From Candidatus Fraserbacteria bacterium (GTDB lineage Bacteria > Bipolaricaulota > Bipolaricaulia > RBG-16-55-9 > JAJCYT01): a DNA stretch of 64,000 nt. The position numbers were made by a program, and so were the translations under genes. Shown one piece after another: positions 56,231 to 64,000 of the stretch; within the stretch, counting starts at the first letter, position 1, and each line of letters opens with the position of its first letter. The stretch covers positions 1-64,000 of the forward strand of contig JAJCYT010000034.1 in the NCBI GenBank assembly GCA_029262795.1, in the 5' to 3' direction. The notes beneath the pieces were generated by a model. The model was not told the origin of the DNA and did not search any database. It saw only the letters and a list, made by a program, of their open reading frames with translations.

Positions 56231-57883
56231 TCACAGCTTGGCCGCAATCGGCATGCGGCGTCCGCTACCAAAGGCTTTGCTGGTGACTTTGAGGCCGGGA
56301 GCCATTTGCCGCCGTTTGAATTCATTGAGATTGGTGGTGCGGATGATTTTTTCAATCGTGTTTGCATCGGCCAGTCCCTTTTTCAGAATTTTTTTTATAC
56401 TCAAATGATCTTCCAGATAGGCTTGCAATACGGCATCCAATACGTCGTATTCAGGCAATGAATCGCTGTCTTTTTGATCGGGGCGAAGTTCTGCTGAGGG
56501 CGGTTTGGCGATGGTGTGATCGGGAATCATTTTTCGATTGCGATTCAGATGTTTGGCCAATTGAAACACCAGGGTTTTCCACACATCTGACAACACCGCA
56601 AAACCGCCTGCCATGTCGCCGTACAATGTGCAATAACCCATGGCCACTTCCGATTTGTTGCCTGTTGACAGCAGCAATGTGCCAGGGTTTCGATTGGCCA
56701 TCGCCATCAACAGATTGCCTCGGATGCGTGCCTGAATGTTTTCTTCAGTCACATCCCCAGGGTTTTGCCCTGGTGGGTGCCAGCCAATGATGGGTTCTAA
56801 GGTTTGACCATAAGTTTCGTAGAGCGATTCTATTTCAATCTTGTGTGAGTGAATACCTAAGTTTGTGACCAACTGTTCCGAATCGGTGACACTGTGACCC
56901 GAAGAAAAAGGCGAGGGCATCATCACAGCAGTCACGTTTTCAGATCCAACAGCATCGGCAGCGATACAGGCGGTGAGTGCGGAATCAATTCCACCGGACA
57001 AGCCCAGCAATGCGTTTTGGTGTCCGGTTTTTTTCATGTAATCACGAACACCTAGCACCAAGGCTTGATAAAGATTTTCCAGATTAGAATCTTCCAAATA
57101 ATCCATTCGATCTGATGTCGATGTGTCGATCACCTTCACAGCTTCTTCAAATGCAGGTGCAACATCGACACATTTTCCTGATGAATCAAGCACAAAACTG
57201 CGACCATCAAACACCAGATCGGTGTTGCCGCCCACTTGATTGACGTAGACCACATGGGCATTCAGTTGTTGCGCCACGCGGCCCACCAGGGTGAGGCGGT
57301 CGTTGCCTTTTTTCCAGTGATAGGGTGAGCCGTTTGGCACGATTAATATATCAGGATTCAGTTTGGATAATTCTTCAACAGGGTCACGTTGATAGAGTTG
57401 TGGGCAATCCAAAATTTCAGCCCCGCCCCAAATGTCTTCACACACCAGCATGGCGATTTTTTTATCCTGATAGTCAAACACAAACACATCATCCCGGCCC
57501 GATTCAAAATAGCGCGCTTCATCAAACACGTCATAAGTGGGCAGCAAAGCTTTGTGCCAGCGTTGCCTGATTTCTCCATCCTGAATCAACACAGACGCAT
57601 TGAACAAACGCTTGCCAGGTCCTTCTCGACGTTCACTGACGCCCAGGATTAAACCAACTCTGTGAATGTGTTTTTGAAGTTCACCCAACATGGCTGCCTG
57701 TATGTCATGCGCTTCGGGGCGTTCCAGAAAATCGAGGGGTGGGTAGCCATACAGGGCCAATTCGCTGGTTACCACCAAGTCTGCCCCTTGGTCGCAGGCC
57801 TGCTGATAGCCGTCGAGTATTTTCTGGCCATTGCCATGAAAATCTCCGACGATGAAATTAAGTTGTAACAGCGCAATTTTCAT
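56231..57883 (-). CDS. nadE: Glutamine-dependent NAD+ synthetase
   Basis: N-terminal nitrilase-like amidase (MKIALLQLNFIVGDF); LLGLSGGIDSALTACIAADAVG; LLSTGNKSEVAMGYCTLYGDMAGGFAVLSDVWKT. Confidence 0.97.
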   Translation of the reverse strand: MKIALLQLNFIVGDFHGNGQKILDGYQQACDQGADLVVTSELALYGYPPLDFLERPEAHDIQAAMLGELQKHIHRVGLILGVSERREGPGKRLFNASVLIQDGEIRQRWHKALLPTYDVFDEARYFESGRDDVFVFDYQDKKIAMLVCEDIWGGAEILDCPQLYQRDPVEELSKLNPDILIVPNGSPYHWKKGNDRLTLVGRVAQQLNAHVVYVNQVGGNTDLVFDGRSFVLDSSGKCVDVAPAFEEAVKVIDTSTSDRMDYLEDSNLENLYQALVLGVRDYMKKTGHQNALLGLSGGIDSALTACIAADAVGSENVTAVMMPSPFSSGHSVTDSEQLVTNLGIHSHKIEIESLYETYGQTLEPIIGWHPPGQNPGDVTEENIQARIRGNLLMAMANRNPGTLLLSTGNKSEVAMGYCTLYGDMAGGFAVLSDVWKTLVFQLAKHLNRNRKMIPDHTIAKPPSAELRPDQKDSDSLPEYDVLDAVLQAYLEDHLSIKKILKKGLADANTIEKIIRTTNLNEFKRRQMAPGLKVTSKAFGSGRRMPIAAKL

Positions 57884-57957
57884 ATCCACGTTTTATATCC
57901 CATGTTCAGGCCAACGTCCACCGGAGCCATTTTGTGTTAAGCTCAAAGCCATTCATC

Positions 57958-58368
57958 ATGACTGAAAACAAGCTTTTTCTTTATGGCACATTGAGGCGGG
58001 CATTCAATAAACCGATGTTTCGCTTTATCGAAAACTATTCATCCTATTTGGGAGAAGCCACGGTGCAGGGCAGGCTTTATCACATCCTCACTTACCCGGG
58101 GGTGCTGCCCTCAGATCAGAAAGGTGACCGGGTGCTTGGAGAAGTGTACCAGTTGCATCAACCTGGAAAAGTGTTTGAAAAACTTGATCCTTACGAATAT
58201 TGTGGCCCGAATGATCCTGAACCGCATGAGTACAGGCGCGCATTGACGACGGCCAAATTGAAAAATGGGGCTGAAATAGAAACTTGGATTTATTGGTACA
58301 ATCACAAGATTATCTTGCCCAATCGAATTGAATCCGGCGATTATCTGGAATTTTTAGAAAAAGCTTGA
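57958..58368 (+). CDS. Gamma-glutamylcyclotransferase-like (AIG2/GGCT) protein
   Basis: LFLYGTLRRAFNKPM ... YPGVLPSDQKGDRVLGEVYQL ... LDPYEYC ... YRRALTTAKLKNGAEIETWIYWYN. Confidence 0.9.
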   Translation: MTENKLFLYGTLRRAFNKPMFRFIENYSSYLGEATVQGRLYHILTYPGVLPSDQKGDRVLGEVYQLHQPGKVFEKLDPYEYCGPNDPEPHEYRRALTTAKLKNGAEIETWIYWYNHKIILPNRIESGDYLEFLEKA

Positions 58369-58370
58369 TA

Positions 58371-58404
58371 CCACATCACCCTATCTATATGCAGGGTGAT
58401 GTGG
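58371..58404. terminator. Hairpin between convergent genes
   Basis: CCACATCACCCT ... AGGGTGATGTGG. Confidence 0.6.
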
Positions 58405-58415
58405 TGGTTTGAAGA

Positions 58416-60149
58416 TTAATTTTCTGAAAGTGATTTCATGTACGCAACAAGCGCATTGAGTTCTTCTTCAGTAAAGTTCGTATAAGCAGCCATACCACCA
58501 CTGTAGCCTTCAACAAGTTTTGCGTTGGGGTCTACGATGGATTCAATGAGATATGCTTCATCCGCCAACACGGTGCTGCCATCACTGAGGGTTTCCATTT
58601 TGCCATACAGATTAAACCAGCTAGGGCCCACCGACTGAGTACCATCCACGCTGTGACAGAACAAACAATTTGAACCTGCAAGTTGCTGACCTTGTTCAAT
58701 CAATACCGTATCGTCAACAGGTGCTTCAGAAACATCGGTCGGTTCAGTGGTTTCTTCGGAAGGTTCTTCAGTTGCTTCAGGTTGTTCTTCAACGACTTCT
58801 GGTGTTTCCTCAGTGGTTTCAACTTCGCTGACTTCAGGTGTTTCGGTCGTTTCAGCAGTTTCTGTTGGTTCAGTGGTTTCTTCTGCTGTTTCAACGGGTT
58901 CAGTTGTAGATGTTTCTTCTGAGGTTGTGGTGCTGCTGGTTTCTTGTGCCCCTGGTGCTTCTAAAGATTCGTAACCAGAAAAATCTTTGGCCATGGCTTG
59001 GAAAATTTCCCAGATGAGCGGATCGCTCAAACTGTGGCGTGCATTTTCTCTGGCAATTTCGCTGCCTCGACCAAGCAGGTCGGCCGCTTCAATGCTCTTG
59101 CCCCGCATTTCTAGGGACAAGCCGCGCTGCATCAGGGCAAAATATTCTTCGCCAGGTCCATGACACATCTGACAGGAGCCTTCTTTGGACAATTTATCAA
59201 AGGCTTCATCCGACACCATGATGTTGCTAAAGTCAATGTCGGTCCATAAACGAATATGGTCTAACTGGTTGCTGATGGTCGTAATTGAATCGGTGCTGTT
59301 GGCATTGACGGCCTCTTGCAATCGTTCGGTATACAGGTTGTTGTGACAGCCGATGCAGGAGTTGTTGTTGACAAAATTCAACTCTTTGCCGCTTGCCGAC
59401 ATTTTTGGATCTTCGTGAACCACTTCAGCCAACGGGTTTTCTGTTTTGAAAGGAGACCCACGTTCTCCAAACCCTTCGGCATAAAACGTTTCTTTATGAA
59501 GCTCCCACCATTCCAGGATATCATCAATAATAGCTTCTTTTTCTTCAGCAGGCGCGTCATGGGAATAGCCAAAATCGTCGCCCACCATCCAGCGGATTTT
59601 TTCAATGGCCTTCTGGCGTGTGATCCAATCAGGCGCGGTGAGTTCAGCTATCTTGAGGAAGAAAAATTCTTCAACTGTATCGGTCAATGCTTCATGCGCG
59701 TGATGCGGATCAAGCGACAATCCCAAGCCACCATGACAGGCCGTGCAGCCAAATTGATCAAACGGATAATTGTTTTTGATGTATTCGGAGTGGACAGCAA
59801 ACAAATCTTCCAAGGGATGTTCCATGTAGCCTTCGACCCCACCCTGGTTGATGTGACAGGTCATGCACAAATCGGCGGTGCGACCAGGATCGGTCACCAC
59901 TTTGACCATGCCTAGGCTGAGTTCGGTTTCCACTGCGCCTTGCACGCCAGAAACCACGGACATGAGCTGATCGATCAGGGACATTTCCTGAGGTTGTTCT
60001 GTGTCGGTTTGGACTTCTTCCTGAAGCAGCGCATAGTACTCACGCTGATATTTTTTCCAATCCCGGTTGTAATTATTGAAGGCCACCGCCATCAACATCA
60101 ACAACAATAAAAAGCTCGAAATGGCAAACGCTTTACGATACAAGAACAA
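58416..60149 (-). CDS. Membrane-anchored pentahaem cytochrome c with E/T/S-rich linker and terminal class I-type cytochrome domain
   Basis: N-terminal TM; CMTCH, CTACH, CIGCH, CQMCH, CLFCH; linker EETSTTEPVETAEETTEPTETAETTETPEVSEVETTEETPE; terminal DDTVLIEQGQQLAGSNCLFCHSVDGTQSVGPSW. Confidence 0.93.
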   Translation of the reverse strand: MFLYRKAFAISSFLLLLMLMAVAFNNYNRDWKKYQREYYALLQEEVQTDTEQPQEMSLIDQLMSVVSGVQGAVETELSLGMVKVVTDPGRTADLCMTCHINQGGVEGYMEHPLEDLFAVHSEYIKNNYPFDQFGCTACHGGLGLSLDPHHAHEALTDTVEEFFFLKIAELTAPDWITRQKAIEKIRWMVGDDFGYSHDAPAEEKEAIIDDILEWWELHKETFYAEGFGERGSPFKTENPLAEVVHEDPKMSASGKELNFVNNNSCIGCHNNLYTERLQEAVNANSTDSITTISNQLDHIRLWTDIDFSNIMVSDEAFDKLSKEGSCQMCHGPGEEYFALMQRGLSLEMRGKSIEAADLLGRGSEIARENARHSLSDPLIWEIFQAMAKDFSGYESLEAPGAQETSSTTTSEETSTTEPVETAEETTEPTETAETTETPEVSEVETTEETPEVVEEQPEATEEPSEETTEPTDVSEAPVDDTVLIEQGQQLAGSNCLFCHSVDGTQSVGPSWFNLYGKMETLSDGSTVLADEAYLIESIVDPNAKLVEGYSGGMAAYTNFTEEELNALVAYMKSLSEN

Positions 60150-60437
60150 TCCCCTCCAAAAGGAACCTGCAATCTTAAAATAACCTCAACGTAGCGACTG
60201 GATTTTAGAGGCTTTGCTCAGCGCTTGCAAGTCACAAGATCATGAAATGGGAAGATATAGGTTTTGTCTGGAAATGTGATGGAGAACTTTTCAAAACAAG
60301 TGTCTAAAATTTCACCCATAAACCTGCTTGACAGGATTTAAGCAGGTAGATATAATCCGCGACGATTGCAGAAGTTTCTCTGATCTCAATTCATTTTGCA
60401 GTCAAAAATTTGGTGACTAATATAAGGGTGACAGGGT

Positions 60438-61097
60438 TTGTCTGAAGACAACAGCAGGAGAGAATCAAAGGTCGGTTTTTTTTCACGGCGTAAGCTTTTT
60501 TCGGTTTTGGGCTTCGGCTCTTTGTTTGCTGCCTTAGGGGCGCTCAGTAACGGTATTGTGGCCGTGATTTTTCCACGGCTGAATTTTGAGCCATCTTTAA
60601 AAATGGCCGTGGGCCGTCCCACGGATTTCCAAACAGGGCAAATGAAACTTATCAACAACGCCCAGGTGTACATTTTTAAAGACAGTCAAGGGCTGCAGGC
60701 TGTGTCTGCAGTTTGTACACACCTTGGCTGCACTTACAAGCCATTTGGCAAAACAGGCGTTCCCGATCATAGAGAATGCCGTGCTCAAGATTTAGGCGCG
60801 GATGACCCCAATGCACCTGTGGTGGAAGTGTTTTCCTTTTGTCCCTGCCACGGCAGTGTGTTCTGCCGCACGGGCGAACATGTGGGTGGCCCTGCGCCTC
60901 GTCCCTTGCCATTTTACAAGTTGGAAATGACCCCCGATGGTCGCATCATCGTCGATAAAGGTGCCAACGATCTTAGCGATGGCCTCAGCCGCGCATCCGG
61001 TGAAGGCGTGGCACACAATCTTTATCTGGACGAAGCCAGCGGTCAAATGGTTTCAGGCCCTTATCCCACTGGTGAGGAAACGGACTTTTCGGCATGA
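60438..61097 (+). CDS. Rieske iron-sulfur protein of a cytochrome bc/b6f-like complex
   Basis: SRRKLFSVLGFGSLFAALGAL anchor; CTHLGCTYKPFG ... CPCHGSVF. Confidence 0.95.
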   Translation: MSEDNSRRESKVGFFSRRKLFSVLGFGSLFAALGALSNGIVAVIFPRLNFEPSLKMAVGRPTDFQTGQMKLINNAQVYIFKDSQGLQAVSAVCTHLGCTYKPFGKTGVPDHRECRAQDLGADDPNAPVVEVFSFCPCHGSVFCRTGEHVGGPAPRPLPFYKLEMTPDGRIIVDKGANDLSDGLSRASGEGVAHNLYLDEASGQMVSGPYPTGEETDFSA

Positions 61098-61858
61098 TCG
61101 ATAAATTTATTGACAAACTCCTTCTGATCCTTCGGGATCTGAGAAGCTCGCGTGCTTGGTTGTCTATTTTCCGTCGCAGCAATCTGCCACGTACGGAAGC
61201 CGACTATCTGGCGATGAACCGCCGCAACTTTTGGGTTCATGTGCTGCCAGCAAAAATCAACCGCCGTTCCGTCAAATTCAGTTACAATTGGATGTGGATG
61301 GGGGTTGTCACGTTTTGGCTCTTTATTATTCTGGTCTTATCTGGTGTTTTCTTAATGTTCTATTACGTCCCATCCATTGAGCGTGCGTTTGACAGCGTGT
61401 TGGCTATTGTCAATGCGGTGTCGTTTGGTCGGTTTATGCGCAACCTGCATAAATGGGCCGGCGAACTCATGATTCTGGCGGCTTTTTTGCATATGATGGC
61501 CGTCTTTTTCAAAGGCGCGTATCAGGAGCCACGCGAATTCAACTGGATCATTGGTGTGCTGTTATTGTTGATCACCATTTTCTTTGGCTTTTCGGGCTAC
61601 ATTCTGCCGTGGGATCAGTTGGGGTATTACGCTGCGGCCATTGCTGCCAATATCGCCGATGGGACCCCTTTTATTGGAAAATTTGTGAAATCAATTCTGC
61701 TGGGCGGCGGTCAGCTTGACCAGCCCACGCTGTTGCGTTGGTATGTGATCCACGTGTTCATTTTGCCAACCGCGTTGCTGTTGCTGCTGGGTGTGCATTT
61801 TTGGCGCATCCGCAAAGACGGCTACAGTGTGCCAGCCCCACCGGAGGAGGACGAGTAA
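61094..61858 (+). CDS. Cytochrome b N-terminal domain protein (b6-type)
   Basis: RNLHKWAGELMILAAFLHMMAVFFKGAYQEPREFNWIIG; GFSGYILPWDQLGYYA; 4-nt ATGA overlap with Rieske gene. Confidence 0.95.
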   Translation: MIDKFIDKLLLILRDLRSSRAWLSIFRRSNLPRTEADYLAMNRRNFWVHVLPAKINRRSVKFSYNWMWMGVVTFWLFIILVLSGVFLMFYYVPSIERAFDSVLAIVNAVSFGRFMRNLHKWAGELMILAAFLHMMAVFFKGAYQEPREFNWIIGVLLLLITIFFGFSGYILPWDQLGYYAAAIAANIADGTPFIGKFVKSILLGGGQLDQPTLLRWYVIHVFILPTALLLLLGVHFWRIRKDGYSVPAPPEEDE

Positions 61859-63289
61859 ATGGCCGTTGTTGGAGGTCTATCGACATTTAAGGGAGGCCAT
61901 TATTTCGGCGATTTTGAAGGCCGCCCCAAAAGCGACCTGCAAGTGTTCCGTCCTCCCAAGCGCGCACTGATTCCTTTGCGTCAGCAGGGTTTCATCCGTG
62001 GTGAACACATCAAGACGTGGGCTGAACCCAAAGCGCTGGTGGCTGTGGGGGATATGGTGAAAACCGGCCAGATCATTGCCCGCGATGACGAAGCGTTGTG
62101 TTCTCCGGTCCACGCGACAATTTCAGGTAAAGTGACCGCCATTGAATCACAGGAACATCCCTTTGGTGAATCCACCCAGGTTGTGATCATTGAGTCTGAC
62201 AACAAAGACGATTGGGTGGAATTAGATAACCATGCGGATTTTACCGGCCTGAGCGCCGACACATTGAGTCAAATTCTTTATGAAACCGGCGTCACCGGCT
62301 TGGGTCTGGAAGGGTTTCCGTCTGCGTTTAACTCTGGCATGGCCGAACCTGGCAGCATCAAGCACTTGGTGATTAATGCGATTCAGACCGAACCATTTGT
62401 CGACGGCGACGAAGATTTGATCTACGACGAGTTCGACAAACTGGTTACAGGCATTCGCATCTTGCGCCAGGCGCTTGGCAATGTGGAAGTTCATATTGGC
62501 ATTGGTTGGAACAAACCACGCATTATTGAAGAAATTGAGACACGCATTCCTCAGGAATGGTGCTACGTTCATCCACTCAAAGACAAATATCCACAAGGCG
62601 AAGACGAAGTGTTGTTGCGCACAATTCTCGATTTAAGTGTGCCTGCCGGCGGTGTGCCCAGTCAGGTTGGGGCTTTGGTGTGCGATGTACAACAAGCTGT
62701 GGCCGCCTATGATGCGGTGCTTGAAGGCAAACCGTTTGTGGAGCGCGTTGTATCTGTTTCAGGGACGGCCCTGCAAAACCCCAGCAACATGAAACTTCGC
62801 ATTGGCACACCTTTGAATGATTTTATCAAACTCAGCGAAGATGGGTCCACTGTGTTGGGTGGTGTGATGCGCGGTGTAAAAGTCGCTGACCTCAAAGTGG
62901 TCAGCGTATTGCGAGACACCAAATCCATTGTGGCTCTAAAGCATCCGCGAAAAGCGCTGACCGCTGTGTCTGAACCAGGCTTCAGGCGCGATTCTTACAC
63001 CAATGTGTATGCGGTGATTCCAGGCTTGACCAAAATTGCAGACGATGGGTTGCATGGCATGGACCGCGCCTGTGTGCGCTGTGGCTATTGTTTTGATGTG
63101 TGTCCTCAAAATTTAGCCCCCATTACGATTGCCGATCATGCCAAACAGGATCAACTTGAAGATTGTAAAGAACTGGATATTGGCGCGTGTGTGGAATGTG
63201 GCTTATGCAGCTATGTTTGTCCGTCCAAAATTCCGGTGATGACGCTGATCCAAGAGGGCAAAGCAAAGATTGCAGAGGAAGAAGGTTAA
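61859..63289 (+). CDS. rnfC: RnfC-like electron transport complex subunit C
   Basis: GGLSTFKGGHYFGDFEGRPKSDLQVFRPPKRALIPLRQ...; two 4Fe-4S motifs CVRCGYCFDVCP and CVECGLCSYVCP. Confidence 0.92.
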   Translation: MAVVGGLSTFKGGHYFGDFEGRPKSDLQVFRPPKRALIPLRQQGFIRGEHIKTWAEPKALVAVGDMVKTGQIIARDDEALCSPVHATISGKVTAIESQEHPFGESTQVVIIESDNKDDWVELDNHADFTGLSADTLSQILYETGVTGLGLEGFPSAFNSGMAEPGSIKHLVINAIQTEPFVDGDEDLIYDEFDKLVTGIRILRQALGNVEVHIGIGWNKPRIIEEIETRIPQEWCYVHPLKDKYPQGEDEVLLRTILDLSVPAGGVPSQVGALVCDVQQAVAAYDAVLEGKPFVERVVSVSGTALQNPSNMKLRIGTPLNDFIKLSEDGSTVLGGVMRGVKVADLKVVSVLRDTKSIVALKHPRKALTAVSEPGFRRDSYTNVYAVIPGLTKIADDGLHGMDRACVRCGYCFDVCPQNLAPITIADHAKQDQLEDCKELDIGACVECGLCSYVCPSKIPVMTLIQEGKAKIAEEEG

Positions 63290-63292
63290 GCC

Positions 63293-64000
63293 ATGAAACG
63301 ATTACAGGACCTTCATCATAATCTGGCAGATAAAATTGATAATGGCCTTCATTCTTTAGAAGAAGGTTTGCGTAAAAAAGGCGGGTTTGTTGGTCGCTTC
63401 GACGTGATTGTTGAAGGCGTACGTGATGCCGTTTTGGGCGGCACCAATAAAACCGTCAAACAGGCTCCTTATTTGCGCGATTCCATCGGTATGCAGCGTT
63501 ATATGATTATGCCGATTGTGGTGTGCATTCCTCTGTTGTTGATGGCCATTTACCTCTACGGTTGGCGCACAATGGTTGTGGTGGGTGTCACTTATGCCTT
63601 TGGGGTGCTGGCCGAGTTGATTTTTGTGATGGTTCGTAAACACGAAATCACCGAAGGGGTACTGGTTACGTGTATGCTCTATGCATTGTTCCTGCCGCCG
63701 ACCATACCGCTATGGATGGTGGCTGTGGGGATTGTGTTTGCTGTGGTCGTGGGCAAAGAGATTTTTGGTGGCACAGGTTACAACATTTTCAACGTTGCTA
63801 TTGTTGGACGTGCTTTTCTGCTAATTTCATTCCCGGTTGAATTGACCACGCAATGGTTGGAACCTTTGACCTTTGCGGCCAGTTCGGACAGTCTGTCCTG
63901 GCTGGGTGGGTTCCTTCATTTTGCGTCGTCGCCGGATGCGGCAACAACTGCAACCCCATTACAACTCATGAAGTTTGAGGGCGAAGTCACACCATTTTTG
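63293..64000 (+). CDS. RnfD/NqrB family subunit (truncated by window end)
   Basis: translated directly from ATG 63293: MKRLQDLHHNLADKIDNGL...YLRDSIGMQRYMIMPIVVCIPLLL...GKEIFGGTGYNIFNVAIVGRAFLLISFP; open to the window edge. Confidence 0.92.
   Translation, partial: MKRLQDLHHNLADKIDNGLHSLEEGLRKKGGFVGRFDVIVEGVRDAVLGGTNKTVKQAPYLRDSIGMQRYMIMPIVVCIPLLLMAIYLYGWRTMVVVGVTYAFGVLAELIFVMVRKHEITEGVLVTCMLYALFLPPTIPLWMVAVGIVFAVVVGKEIFGGTGYNIFNVAIVGRAFLLISFPVELTTQWLEPLTFAASSDSLSWLGGFLHFASSPDAATTATPLQLMKFEGEVTPFL

Noticed and set aside
1-64000. CRISPR arrays, rRNA operons, intact insertion sequences
   Set aside because: Looked for regular direct repeats with spacers, rRNA signatures and complete transposases; none seen. 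C/G-rich palindromes are dispersed repeats, not a CRISPR array.

Overview
The window reads as a gene-dense chromosomal segment from a Gram-negative-type bacterium (outer-membrane-barrel-like proteins, Tat and lipoprotein signals, multihaem c cytochromes). I cannot name the taxon from sequence alone. Housekeeping blocks are clear: gap, comF/MBL/dnaG/rpoD, yebC, tRNA-Cys and tRNA-Val, recA-recX, moaD-moaE, nadE, and a partial Rnf/Nqr operon running off the right edge behind Rieske/cytochrome b genes. The accessory content is dominated by secreted and extracytoplasmic proteins: a 1527-aa three-module multicopper oxidase with a Tat-exported partner, a metzincin protease, a subtilase, NHL and PD40 propellers, a MauG-like di-haem protein, a five-haem cytochrome, and oligopeptide ABC transporter parts. 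Three BTAD/SARP-like regulators are present. The strongest unusual items are: (1) a well-formed c-di-GMP-I (GEMM) riboswitch directly upstream of the metzincin gene; (2) a 1373-aa BTAD-ATPase-TPR regulator ending in an IS1595-type transposase zinc ribbon; (3) a 38-codon secreted-peptide ORF missed by the ORF track (predicted product ...AVAFA/DPCPSNC), lying among TPR regulators and oligopeptide-binding proteins, so a possible peptide-signalling locus; (4) a MITE-like intergenic repeat family; (5) a multihaem c / Rieske / cytochrome b / RnfC-RnfD cluster; (6) a decayed tyrosine recombinase next to the tRNAs; (7) a probable AUU start codon. All family assignments come from reading motifs; no searches were run.
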